Assembly: GCF_024496245.1 (NCBI RefSeq)
Contig: NZ_CP101740.1
Coordinates: 310,001 to 374,000, forward strand
Reading direction: 5' to 3'
From: Sphingomonas qomolangmaensis
GTDB lineage: Bacteria; Pseudomonadota; Alphaproteobacteria; Sphingomonadales; Sphingomonadaceae
Length of the DNA stretch: 64,000 nt
Shown here: in pieces, positions 24,590 to 32,362 of the stretch
Numbering within the stretch: position 1 is the stretch's first letter
How the letters are laid out: each line of letters begins with the position of its first letter
Notes under the pieces: generated by a model
What the model was told of the DNA's origin: nothing
Databases searched by the model: none
The model's input: the letters and a program-made list of their open reading frames with translations, nothing else
Position numbers and translations under genes: made by a program

Positions 24590-25267
24590 ATGCGCGTCTT
24601 GATCGTCGAGGATGAACCCAATCTGCGCCAGCAGCTCAGCAACACGCTGGTGGGGGCGGGCTATGCCGTCGATCAGGCAAGCGATGGCGAGGAAGGCCAT
24701 TATCTCGGCTCGACCGAGCAATATGACGCGATCATCCTCGATCTGGGGTTGCCCGAGGTCGATGGGCTGACGGTGCTCGATCGTTGGCGCAAGGAGGGCA
24801 AGACCACGCCGGTGCTGGTGCTCACCGCGCGCGACAGCTGGTCGGACAAGGTCGCCGGGCTCGACGCAGGCGCAGATGATTATGTCGCTAAGCCCTTCCA
24901 GAGCGAGGAACTGATCGCCCGCCTGCGCGCGCTTATCCGCCGCGCTTCGGGCAACGCCTCGGCCGAGCTGACCGCGGGCGATATCCGCCTCGACACGCGC
25001 AGCGGCAAGGTCACGCGCGCGGGCGAGCCGGTGAAGCTGACCGCGCAGGAATATAAACTGCTGAGCTATCTGCTCCACCACAAGGGCAAGGTCGTCAGCC
25101 GCACCGAGCTGATCGAGCACATCTACGACCAGGATTTCGATCGCGATTCGAACACGATCGAGGTGTTCGTGACGCGGATCCGCAAGAAACTGGGCAGCGA
25201 CGTCATCACCACGATCCGCGGCATGGGCTACAGCCTCGACGAGCCTGGCACGCCGCCGCCGGCCTGA
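24590..25267 (+). CDS. OmpR/PhoP-family response regulator
   Basis: 225 residues. The receiver domain has LIVEDEPNLR, phospho-acceptor Asp in AIILDLGLPEVDG, VLTARDSW and AKPFQSEEL. The C-terminal winged helix has VKLTAQEYKLLSYLLHHKGK, SRTELIEHIYDQD and DSNTIEVFVTRIRKKLGSDV. AAGGAACAACG lies before the ATG. The kinase follows 2 bp after its stop. The HIYDQDFDRDSNTIEVFV block is characteristic of the PhoP/FeuP branch of alphaproteobacteria; the signal is unknown. Confidence 0.92.
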   Translation: MRVLIVEDEPNLRQQLSNTLVGAGYAVDQASDGEEGHYLGSTEQYDAIILDLGLPEVDGLTVLDRWRKEGKTTPVLVLTARDSWSDKVAGLDAGADDYVAKPFQSEELIARLRALIRRASGNASAELTAGDIRLDTRSGKVTRAGEPVKLTAQEYKLLSYLLHHKGKVVSRTELIEHIYDQDFDRDSNTIEVFVTRIRKKLGSDVITTIRGMGYSLDEPGTPPPA

Positions 25268-25269
25268 TC

Positions 25270-26673
25270 ATGGCGTCGACGCTCCCTGGCGAAGACGTGG
25301 CCGCCGCCGCGCCACACGATCGGCCGCGTCCCTATGTCCGCGTGACCGGATCGCTAAGCCGGCGGATGATCGTCATCGCCAGCGCGTGGATCCTGCTGCT
25401 GCTGACGGGCGGCGGCTTCGCGCTCGACCGTGTGCTGTCGAGCGCGATCACCCGCAGCTTCGACGAACAGCTCGATTATCTGCTGACCTCGATGATCGTG
25501 TCGGCAGAGATCGGCCCCGATGGCCAGGTCGAGTTCAGCCGCGAGCTGGCCGACCAGGGGTTTTTCGAACCCTATTCGGGGCTGTATTGGCAGGTCAGCG
25601 GCGCGGGGTTCGACCCCAAGCCTTCGCGCTCGCTGTGGGACCGCCGGCTGCGGGTGACCGATCACGCGCCCAAGGGCTCGGCGCATTATTATGACTCCGA
25701 AGAATTTGCCGACGAGAAGCTCCGCGTTGCCGAGCGCGACGTAAGGCTGCCCGGATCGAAAGTGTGGTGGCGCTTCCAGATCGCGCAGAAGCGTGAACTG
25801 CTCGACGCGCAGATATTGGCGCTGCGCGAAACGCTGATCCGCAGCTTCCTGCTGCTCGGGGTCGGGCTGATCCTGATGGTGGCGCTGCAGACCTGGTACG
25901 GGCTGTTGCCGCTGCGCCATCTGCAACGCGAGCTCGCCAAGATGCGCGGGGGCAAGGCGGCGCGGATCGACGGGCCGATGCCCGCCGAGGTCGCGCCGAT
26001 CATCGAGGAGCTCAACGACCTGATCTCGCACAACGAGCGCCAGGCCGAAGAAGCGCGGCGCCACGCGGGCAACCTCGCGCACGCACTCAAGACCCCGCTG
26101 ACGGTGATCATGAACGCCGCGACCGCGGGCGCCGACGACCTGCCCGAGACGGTGGTGCGCGAGGCGCGGACGATGCGACGCCAGGTCGATCACCATCTCG
26201 CGCGCGCGCGCGCGGTGGGACGGCGCGGCAGCGCGCATAGCCGCGCCGAGGTGTGGCCCAGTATTCAGGCGGTCGAGCGCGCGGTCGCGCGGCTGTACCA
26301 GCATGTCCGGATCGACGTCGACGGGCGCAAGGACCTTGTCGCGCATATCGAGCGGCAGGATCTCGACGAAATGCTCGGCAATTTGGTCGAGAACGCCGCG
26401 AAATATGGCGGCGGCAGCGTGTTCATCACCGCACGCGCCGAGGCGGGGTTCGTCGAAATCCTGGTCGAGGACGACGGGGTGGGGATTCCCGAAAGCGACC
26501 GCATCCGCATCTTCGATCGCGGGGTGCGGCTCGACAGCGGCAAGCCCGGCACCGGTCTGGGGCTGGCAATCGTGCGCGACGTCGCCGAGATTTACGACGG
26601 GACGGTGAGCCTCGAGGAGAGCGAGGATCTGGGCGGGCTGATGGTGCGGCTCAGGTTGCCGGCGGCGCGGTAG
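25270..26673 (+). CDS. PhoQ/FeuQ-like sensor histidine kinase
   Basis: 467 residues. The first membrane helix is near residues 35-55 (MIVIASAWILLLLTGGGFAL) and the second near 195-215 (SFLLLGVGLILMVALQTWYG), with a periplasmic sensor domain between. A HAMP-like segment leads to the histidine box AGNLAHALKTPLTVIMNAA. The ATPase domain has N-box LVENAAKYGGG, EDDGVGIPE and KPGTGLGLAIVRD. It phosphorylates the regulator encoded immediately upstream. The gene is followed by a family B repeat and then a convergent TonB receptor. Confidence 0.92.
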   Translation: MASTLPGEDVAAAAPHDRPRPYVRVTGSLSRRMIVIASAWILLLLTGGGFALDRVLSSAITRSFDEQLDYLLTSMIVSAEIGPDGQVEFSRELADQGFFEPYSGLYWQVSGAGFDPKPSRSLWDRRLRVTDHAPKGSAHYYDSEEFADEKLRVAERDVRLPGSKVWWRFQIAQKRELLDAQILALRETLIRSFLLLGVGLILMVALQTWYGLLPLRHLQRELAKMRGGKAARIDGPMPAEVAPIIEELNDLISHNERQAEEARRHAGNLAHALKTPLTVIMNAATAGADDLPETVVREARTMRRQVDHHLARARAVGRRGSAHSRAEVWPSIQAVERAVARLYQHVRIDVDGRKDLVAHIERQDLDEMLGNLVENAAKYGGGSVFITARAEAGFVEILVEDDGVGIPESDRIRIFDRGVRLDSGKPGTGLGLAIVRDVAEIYDGTVSLEESEDLGGLMVRLRLPAAR

Positions 26674-26679
26674 TTATTT

Positions 26680-26791
26680 CTCCCCTCCCTGGAAGGGAGG
26701 GGTTGGGGGTGGGTTGGCTGCTTGTAGGGCGACGCGCTTGCCAACAGACCGACCCACGCCCTCCCCTCCCTTGACCAGGGAGGGGAGGGAG
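26680..26791. repeat. palindromic intergenic repeat, family B (copy 3), between convergent genes
   Basis: Left arm CTCCCCTCCCTGGAAGGGAG then GGGTTGGGGGTGGGT; right arm GACCCACGCCCTCCCCTCCC then TTGACCAGGGAGGGGAGG. The centre differs from the other copies. It fills the gap between the convergent kinase and TonB receptor genes and may terminate both transcripts. Confidence 0.8.
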
Positions 26792-26796
26792 TCCCC

Positions 26797-28968
26797 CTAC
26801 AGCTGGAACCGCACCGTCGCGCGCAGGTCACGCCCTGCCAGCGGCGCGAAGTCCTTGAGGAAGCTCGCGTGGCGGCGTGCCTCGACGTCGAACAGGTTGG
26901 TCGCCTGCAGCAGCAAGGTCGTCGCATTGCCGCGTCCGAACGGGCGGAACGACAGCGAGGCGTTGACCATCGTATAGTCTGCGGTCGGCAGCTCGAAATC
27001 GGTCACGCGGTTCTGTTCGAACACATGCTCGACCTCGACCCGCCCGCCGAACTGCTCGGCTTGCGCTTCGAGACCGCCCAGCAAGCGCGCCGCCGGGATG
27101 CGCGGCGCGGGGCCGACCCCGGTGATCGTCGTGCGGACATAATCGGCTAGGCCATCGACGTTGATCGCCACCCCCGAAACTTCGGCCAGCTTCGCCGCCG
27201 CCTCGACCTCGAAGCCCCAGACGCGGGCATCGGCCTGCGCATACAGGAACACCGGCAGCTCGTCGGCGTCCTCGCCGGTCGGCGACTGATAGATGTAATC
27301 GTCGAACCAGTTGTAATAGGCGGCCGCGCCGAAGGTCAGCGGGCCGGCGGTGCCGCGCAGCGTGCCCTCTAGCCCCCAGCTGGTTTCCTTGTCGAAGTCG
27401 GGGTTGCCGATCTCGAACGACTGGGTGCCGGCGTGCGGGCCGTTGGCGAACAATTCCTCGGCCGACGGCGCGCGCTCGGTGTGCGAGGCGTTGAGGCCGA
27501 CGCGGACGGTGTCGCTCAGGCCGACGCTGGCGCCGACCGATCCCGAAAAGGCGTTGAACTCGCGGCGGTTGAGCGGCGTGTCCAGATCGGCATCGGGCTG
27601 CGCCTTGAGCTGGGTATTCTCGAAGCGGCCCCCCACTTCGGCGCGCACCGCGCCGAAATCGAACGACTGCAGCGTGAAGAGGCCGAGCTGCTGCGTCGTG
27701 TTGCGCGGCACGAACTTCTCTTCGCCCACCACGCTGAAGTCGCGGATGAAGAATTGCGCGCCGGTCGCGCCCTGCCAACCGCCGCGCTGCGCCTGCACCA
27801 GCTCGAGCCGGCCTTCATAGCCCTGGTTGAAGAAGCTGGTGCCGATCTCGCCGGTTTCCTCGAGTTCGTCGTGGCGATAGTCGGCCGCCGCCAGCCGCAG
27901 CCGGATGCGATCGAGGAAGCCGCCATCGGTCTCGATCTCGCTGCGGATATCGAACCGGGTCTGCTTCAGGTTCAGCCGGACATTCTCGTGGCCATGGCCT
28001 TCTTCGGCTTCGGCCCCTTCTGCGTGGTCGTGATCGTCGCCTTCCTCGTGCTGGAACTCGATCCGCGAGGGCACGCCATAGGTGCTTTCGTAGCGCGTGA
28101 CCGAGAAGCCCAGGTGACCGCGATCGGTGATCACCGACAGTCCGCCCGCGACTTCCCAGGTTTCGGCGGCGCTGTTGGGCAGGCGACCGCGCAGATTCGC
28201 GTTCTCGCGAACCTCGGCTTCGTCGCTGGTCAGCGCGATGCTGCGCAGGCTCGGCGACAGCAGATAGCCGCCGGTGCGCAGGTCGCCGGTGCGCAGATAG
28301 GTGCCATCGACATGCGCGACCAGATTGCCGCCGATCCGCGCCTCGACCTCACCCGCGATCGAGCGTTCTTCCGAGGCCGAGCCATAGGTGGCTAGCACAT
28401 CGGCATGGATGATTTCGTCGGGCAGCCGCCGCGGAATGCGGTTGTCGATCACGTTGACGACGCCGCCGATCGCCGACGACCCGAACAGCAGCGCCGAGGG
28501 GCCGCGCAGCACCTCGATCCGTTCGGCGGTGAGCGGGTTGATGACGGGGGCGTGATCGACCGAGTTGGTCGAGGCGTCGATGCTGCCGATGCCGTCGATC
28601 ATCACGCGAATGCGATCGCCCTGGAAGCCGCGGAGCACCGGGCGCGATGCGTTGGGGCCGAACGAGGTCGACGATACGCCAGGCTGGCGCGCGAGCGTGT
28701 CGCCGATGGTGGGGCGCAATTCGCGCGTCAGCACTTCGCCCGACAGCACCGAGGTGCCCGACAGCACGTCGAGCCGATTGCGCTGATAGGGCGCGGTGAC
28801 GATGATGTCGTTGGGCTGCGCGGTGTGATCGCCGCGCTGCGGCTCGGCGGCGGGCGCGGGGGCGGGCACCGAAGCCGGCGCGGCGCGATCGGTGTCGTTC
28901 GACGGCTGCGCCAGCGCGGGCACGGCAACCAGCATCGTCGAGGTCGCAAGCAAGGTACGCAAGAGCAT
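26797..28968 (-). CDS. TonB-dependent outer-membrane receptor, ZnuD-like (probable zinc/metal uptake)
   Basis: 723 residues. Signal peptide MLLRTLLATSTMLVAVPALA-Q. The plug domain starts at IIVTAPYQRNRLDVLSGTSV and has RPVLRGFQGDRIRVMIDGIG and VLRGPSALLFGSSAIGGVVN. The barrel ends LRATVRFQL. Near residues 303-330 is a His/Asp/Glu-rich extracellular-loop-like segment (EEGDDHDHAEGAEAEEGHGH). Such a loop, with this plug, resembles ZnuD, the zinc receptor of Neisseria and Acinetobacter. ATG 28968 gives a good signal peptide; an upstream ATG at 29004 would start only 6 bp from a candidate Zur-like site. Metal specificity is inferred. Confidence 0.88.
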   Translation of the reverse strand: MLLRTLLATSTMLVAVPALAQPSNDTDRAAPASVPAPAPAAEPQRGDHTAQPNDIIVTAPYQRNRLDVLSGTSVLSGEVLTRELRPTIGDTLARQPGVSSTSFGPNASRPVLRGFQGDRIRVMIDGIGSIDASTNSVDHAPVINPLTAERIEVLRGPSALLFGSSAIGGVVNVIDNRIPRRLPDEIIHADVLATYGSASEERSIAGEVEARIGGNLVAHVDGTYLRTGDLRTGGYLLSPSLRSIALTSDEAEVRENANLRGRLPNSAAETWEVAGGLSVITDRGHLGFSVTRYESTYGVPSRIEFQHEEGDDHDHAEGAEAEEGHGHENVRLNLKQTRFDIRSEIETDGGFLDRIRLRLAAADYRHDELEETGEIGTSFFNQGYEGRLELVQAQRGGWQGATGAQFFIRDFSVVGEEKFVPRNTTQQLGLFTLQSFDFGAVRAEVGGRFENTQLKAQPDADLDTPLNRREFNAFSGSVGASVGLSDTVRVGLNASHTERAPSAEELFANGPHAGTQSFEIGNPDFDKETSWGLEGTLRGTAGPLTFGAAAYYNWFDDYIYQSPTGEDADELPVFLYAQADARVWGFEVEAAAKLAEVSGVAINVDGLADYVRTTITGVGPAPRIPAARLLGGLEAQAEQFGGRVEVEHVFEQNRVTDFELPTADYTMVNASLSFRPFGRGNATTLLLQATNLFDVEARRHASFLKDFAPLAGRDLRATVRFQL

Positions 28969-29009
28969 GGAAAGACCCGTCGTCGTGAGGAACGCGTCTT
29001 TCATACTGC

Positions 29010-29023
29010 GATGTTATAAAGTC
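29010..29023 (-). promoter_or_regulatory. candidate Zur-like operator upstream of the TonB receptor
   Basis: GATGTTATAAAGTC is an imperfect palindrome (GA--TTATAA--TC). It resembles the TGTTATA/TATAACA core of proteobacterial Zur boxes. It lies 41 bp before the preferred ATG of a receptor with a His-rich loop. Only one half-site (GATGTTATA) fits well, so this is a candidate only. Confidence 0.35.
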
Positions 29024-29086
29024 TCAAGGCTGTTTTTGTCGCAGTGCGGTGCAATATCGGCTGGATGGGTTTGTTCTCGCCGCCTG

Positions 29087-30070
29087 TTACAAATAGGCAA
29101 CAGGAAGTGCGGGCAGCGGTGTAGCGGCGGCGAGGCTATGTCCGCGGGGCGCGACGATCGTCCCGAAACCGATCGAGAAGGGCAGCGGCGGGGCGCCGAG
29201 CAGTTCCAGATAGGTATCGGGCATATGCTGGTGCAGGTTTTCGATCACATAGGCGACCAGCGCGCAATCGATCGGTATCGCGCGCACGCTGCCTTCGAGC
29301 GCAACCGGGGTACCGATCGCGGTATAGTCGTAGCCACCCAGCGCGAGGCGCGCGGCGGTCGCCAGTAGCATCGCCTCAACCACCAGCCCGCCCTGCGGCG
29401 CCGGCTGATAGAAGTCGCGCGTCGCCAGCACCTGGTCCCAGCCATAGGAAACGGTGTCGAGCGTGTTGAAGACGCGCTGCACCTTGCCGTCTAGCGCCGT
29501 GCCCGGACCGAACAGCGCGGCAAACGCGCCGTTCCCCGGGGTCATCCCGGCGAAGCTGCTAGCGGCGATCGCGCGGTCGGCGAAGCGTTCGCTCAGCCAC
29601 AGCGCGATCACCGGGGCGAGCGTCCCGCCCAGGCTGTGCCCGGTGACGGTAAGCGTGGTCGCAGCGGGTAGCGCCGCGACCGCCGCCTCGAGCGTCACAC
29701 CCTGCGGATCGGCGAGCTTCAGCAGATTGTCGAGCGCGAGTTGGGTCCCCGCCGAAATCTTGGCCCCGTCGCCGCTCGGCCAGGGTGACATCGTGCCGAA
29801 CGGGCTGTCCTCGTTGCCGTCATACCAATAGGCCGACGAAAACGGATCGGGATAGGTGCCGCGAATCGCAAGCACCGCGCTCGCCCCATCGGCGCTGGTG
29901 GCGAGATAGGCGAAGTTGACCGGCGGATCGGGCGGCGTCGGCAGCCAGCCAAGCTGCCAACCCGCAGTCGGCGTCGCTTCGGCCAGATAGCCGCCGATCG
30001 AAGCCGGCGCACCATAAGCGATTCCCGCCAGCGTCATCAGTACCGCCGGATCGACTGCCGCCGGGCTCAT
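29087..30070 (-). CDS. class-3 lipase family alpha/beta-hydrolase
   Basis: 327 residues. The nucleophile elbow GHSLGG has Ser146. AIRGTYPD near 69-76 may form the oxyanion region; a likely catalytic Asp is near NTLDTVSYGWD and a His in the C-terminal part (ENLHQHMPDTYLEL). Class-3 lipases hydrolyse acyl esters. No signal peptide is visible (MSPAAVDPAVLMTLAGIAYG). The start ATG overlaps the GH18-like stop (ATGA), so the two are translationally coupled as the third gene of a cassette. Substrate unknown. Confidence 0.82.
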   Translation of the reverse strand: MSPAAVDPAVLMTLAGIAYGAPASIGGYLAEATPTAGWQLGWLPTPPDPPVNFAYLATSADGASAVLAIRGTYPDPFSSAYWYDGNEDSPFGTMSPWPSGDGAKISAGTQLALDNLLKLADPQGVTLEAAVAALPAATTLTVTGHSLGGTLAPVIALWLSERFADRAIAASSFAGMTPGNGAFAALFGPGTALDGKVQRVFNTLDTVSYGWDQVLATRDFYQPAPQGGLVVEAMLLATAARLALGGYDYTAIGTPVALEGSVRAIPIDCALVAYVIENLHQHMPDTYLELLGAPPLPFSIGFGTIVAPRGHSLAAATPLPALPVAYL

Positions 30071-30870
30071 GGCAGATTCTCGTGGATGGTATTCGTCCAG
30101 GTGCCGTCGGGTTGGCCGGTGATGCTTTCGATATCCGAACTGAGGTTCCACAACGTCATCCCCGCCTTGGCCCCGCTCGACGGGTTCCATTGCGAAAGCT
30201 GCGCGGTTTCCTCGACGGTGGTGCCCTGGCTGACCGGACCGACCTTGTCGGCCTTGACCCCGATCGAAATCTTCCCGGGCTCGATGACGGTGGCATATTG
30301 TTCGACCAGCGCGGTCATCGTGTCATAGTCGTCAAAATAGGCGATCGTGTTGATTCCGGTGAGATACGGCGCGAGCTGCTGGATCACCGTCTGGTCGCGT
30401 TCGAAGATATACGTGTCGAGCGTCAGCAGCGCGTCGGGCATCGCCTTTCGCATGCCGATGACGGTGTCGACGAACTGCTGCCCCGGAAAGGTGTCGACAT
30501 CCTCGTTGTCGATGTCGAAGCCGTCGAGCCCCCAGCTTTCGGCAAGGCTGGCGCACCAATCGCCGAACGCCGCGGGATCGGTGATGCCGGTATTCCAGCC
30601 TACCGGGGGCGAGGGCGTGCCGATCAGCGACAACAGGATCTTGGTATTAGGCGCGTTGCTGCGGATCGCGGCGATTCCGCTGCGGATCGAATCCTCGCTA
30701 TTCGCCTTCTGGAGGAAGCCCTGGCAGGTGACGTTACCCGGATACAGGTTGCCGAACGCCAGCACGACCCGATCGATATAGGACGGGGTCGCCGCCAGCG
30801 TCGGTCCGGCGCCGGGGCCCGAGGGGGTGTATCCAAGCCAGAAGGCGGTGAAGAGCTGGCTTGGCATCAT
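30067..30870 (-). CDS. glycoside hydrolase family 18-like protein
   Basis: 267 residues. The GH18 catalytic signature DGxDxDxE is intact as DGFDIDNE (residues 116-123, proton donor Glu123). SxGG-like strand sequence KILLSLIGTPSPPVGWNTG precedes it. Other GH18-like features are TGINTIAYFDDYDT and a late AGMTLWNLSSD. Known members act on chitin, peptidoglycan or other N-acetylglucosamine polymers, or on N-glycans. It is smaller than most chitinases and has no signal peptide. The start overlaps the stop of the upstream gene (TGATG) and its own stop overlaps the lipase start. Confidence 0.82.
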   Translation of the reverse strand: MMPSQLFTAFWLGYTPSGPGAGPTLAATPSYIDRVVLAFGNLYPGNVTCQGFLQKANSEDSIRSGIAAIRSNAPNTKILLSLIGTPSPPVGWNTGITDPAAFGDWCASLAESWGLDGFDIDNEDVDTFPGQQFVDTVIGMRKAMPDALLTLDTYIFERDQTVIQQLAPYLTGINTIAYFDDYDTMTALVEQYATVIEPGKISIGVKADKVGPVSQGTTVEETAQLSQWNPSSGAKAGMTLWNLSSDIESITGQPDGTWTNTIHENLP

Positions 30871-31415
30871 CAGATCAACGTCGTGCCGTTGAAGGTGGGT
30901 ACCGGGTACACCACGGCGTCGACCACCGGATTGTCGATGTCGGCGCCGCTATAATAGACCAGCCGCTGCGTCGGGGTGGCGATCAGCGCGTTCGAGGTCG
31001 AAGGATTGATCTGTACCGTGCCGCGCCACCCGGTGCCGCCCTGCGGAATCGCGCCCTTCTCCGTGGTCAGGCCGGGGATGCACTGCACGCCATAGATCAG
31101 CGTCTGGCCCGGCGAGATCGACTGCTGGAGGAAGCCGTTTGCGGTCGATCCGAAGAACTGGCTCGACGGGAAGATGTTGACGTTGCCCTGTGCGTCGATG
31201 AACTGCGCCTGTAGTGCGCTCTGCCCCAGTCCCTGGGAGAACTTTGTCGTCTCCTGAAAGACGATATTGAAGTTCACATTCTGAAACGCCGACGGGATCA
31301 CCGAAATCTGAATGAAATATCCCTGTACCAGCAGCGGATTGTTGGGCCCTGCGGGAACCACCTCGGTAGGAACGAGATTTTCATATACGATCTCGAATGC
31401 CGAAAGTAACGTCAT
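30870..31415 (-). CDS. uncharacterised beta-rich protein, first gene of the GH18/lipase cassette
   Basis: 181 residues that I do not recognise. The sequence is rich in N, Q, S, T, V and I with alternating patterns typical of a beta-sandwich: FEIVYENLVPTEVVPAGPNN, YFIQISVIPSAFQNVNFNIV, LIYGVQCIPGLTTEKG, GTVQINPSTSNALIATPTQR. There is one Cys, no signal peptide and no membrane segment. It has a strong ribosome site (AGGAGGGG, 3 nt before ATG). Composition is less GC-biased than its neighbours. A structural or carrier role for the two enzymes encoded next is a guess from coupling only. Confidence 0.7.
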   Translation of the reverse strand: MTLLSAFEIVYENLVPTEVVPAGPNNPLLVQGYFIQISVIPSAFQNVNFNIVFQETTKFSQGLGQSALQAQFIDAQGNVNIFPSSQFFGSTANGFLQQSISPGQTLIYGVQCIPGLTTEKGAIPQGGTGWRGTVQINPSTSNALIATPTQRLVYYSGADIDNPVVDAVVYPVPTFNGTTLI

Positions 31416-31457
31416 CAGCCCCTCCTGTCCAAATCGAATAACGTCGTTGTCGGGCAG

Positions 31458-31486
31458 GGTGTATGAGAGGATATGACGGTCGTCAA
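31458..31486 (-). promoter_or_regulatory. candidate promoter of the unknown/GH18/lipase cassette
   Basis: On the minus strand TTGACG (31486-31481) and TACACC (31463-31458) are separated by 17 bp. The -35 fits well, the -10 poorly. The transcript would carry an about 35-nt leader to ATG 31415 with its strong AGGAGGGG site. Confidence 0.35.
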
Positions 31487-31657
31487 AAATAGATCGGACT
31501 AAAACGGCTTCAATGACCGATTTTATGTAAGTAGAACCCCCTAGAAGGGTGCGCTTTCACTTGAACACTAGCGTTGATCTTATAGTAAAGCGGCCAAATT
31601 GCATTCCGCCCGCTTGCCGACGAGGGAGGCGGCTGCCGTGAGCACAGCGCTTACGGC

Positions 31658-31710
31658 CGCCCCCTCCGTCAGCGCTGCGAGGCTGCCACCTCCCCCTGGA
31701 GGGGAGGAAT
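31658..31710. repeat. degraded partial family A repeat
   Basis: CCCCCTCCGTCAGCGCTGCG, then CCACCTCCCCCTGGAGGGGA match one end of the family A repeats at 866-985 and 9121-9476; the other half is missing. Confidence 0.65.
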
Positions 31711-31732
31711 TTCCGGCTCTGCTGGCAACGGC

Positions 31733-31764
31733 AAAGGGCGTAGCATTGCTGCCACGCCCCTTTT
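31733..31764 (-). terminator. hairpin downstream of the Met-rich secreted protein gene
   Basis: AAAGGGCGT (31733-31741) pairs with ACGCCCCTTT (31754-31763), one base bulged, loop 12 nt. On the plus strand it ends in TTTTCT, on the minus strand in CTTTGCC. It lies 32 bp after the stop of the minus-strand gene and could serve as its terminator. Confidence 0.5.
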
Positions 31765-31795
31765 CTGCATGCCGGCGCTCTTGGTCGACTAGCGC

Positions 31796-32254
31796 TTACT
31801 CGCCGCGGTTGCGGCAGCCGTCGGTCTGGCCGCGCTTGCACACCGGATATTCGGCCTTGGGTGCGGGCGGCGGGAACGCCTGGCTAGGCGACATCGACGC
31901 CTGGACGCGCACCGTTGCACCCGCCTGCGCCGGGCCCGACATCGGCGGCTGCGCGGGCATATAGCCACCCGTGGTCATCGACCCGCTGCCGCTCGCCATC
32001 GGCTGCTGCTCCATCGGCTGGCCTGCCGGGCTGGCGGGGGGCATCGTCGAATCGGGCGTCGTCATCGGCGGCGCGTCCTGCGCCGCGTCGGGGGCGGTCG
32101 GCTCCATGGTCGAGCCCTGACTCGCGGGGGCATCGGCGCTGCTCATCGGCGCGTCGGCGCCCGATGGCGGCATGTTGCCCGAATTGGTGGGGGCGGTCTG
32201 CGCGAATGCGGCGCTGCTCAGCGCCAGCGCGGCGGTCATTGCGATGAATTTCAT
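31796..32254 (-). CDS. small secreted Met/Pro-rich protein, function unknown
   Basis: 152 residues. Signal peptide MKFIAMTAALALSSAAFA-QT. The mature part is low-complexity and likely disordered, rich in Met, Pro, Ala, Ser and Gln (MPPSGADAPMSSADAPASQG, GQPMEQQPMASGSGSMTTGG), with a short C-terminal part holding two cysteines (VCKRGQTDGCRNRGE). I counted more than ten methionines in the mature part, which is unusual and recalls periplasmic copper-buffering proteins, but there is no defined metal motif. It follows phoB in the same direction with a 108-bp gap, so it may or may not be in the pho operon. Confidence 0.7.
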   Translation of the reverse strand: MKFIAMTAALALSSAAFAQTAPTNSGNMPPSGADAPMSSADAPASQGSTMEPTAPDAAQDAPPMTTPDSTMPPASPAGQPMEQQPMASGSGSMTTGGYMPAQPPMSGPAQAGATVRVQASMSPSQAFPPPAPKAEYPVCKRGQTDGCRNRGE

Positions 32255-32362
32255 GCGTGCTCTCCTGCTCGATACCGAAGCGCGAAAGGGTGCGCTGGCA
32301 CAAGGAACGCGCTGACTCGCGAATCTTTCCAGTCCCCCCGGTTTCGGCGGCAGGGCGCCCCG

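Larger units (their letters stand above)
31416..31795. other. 380-bp gene-free region, A/T-richer, with promoter-like and terminator-like sites
   Basis: The right half holds a degraded family A repeat and a hairpin. The left half (31430-31620) is visibly richer in A/T than the surroundings and contains the likely promoter of the cassette that reads leftward. No credible coding frame was found in it. Confidence 0.6.

Noticed and set aside
32290..32310. A sigma-54 promoter (TGGCAC with GC 10 bp on)
   Set aside because: It has the GG-N10-GC spacing but not TTGC at -12, and it points away from the nearby genes.
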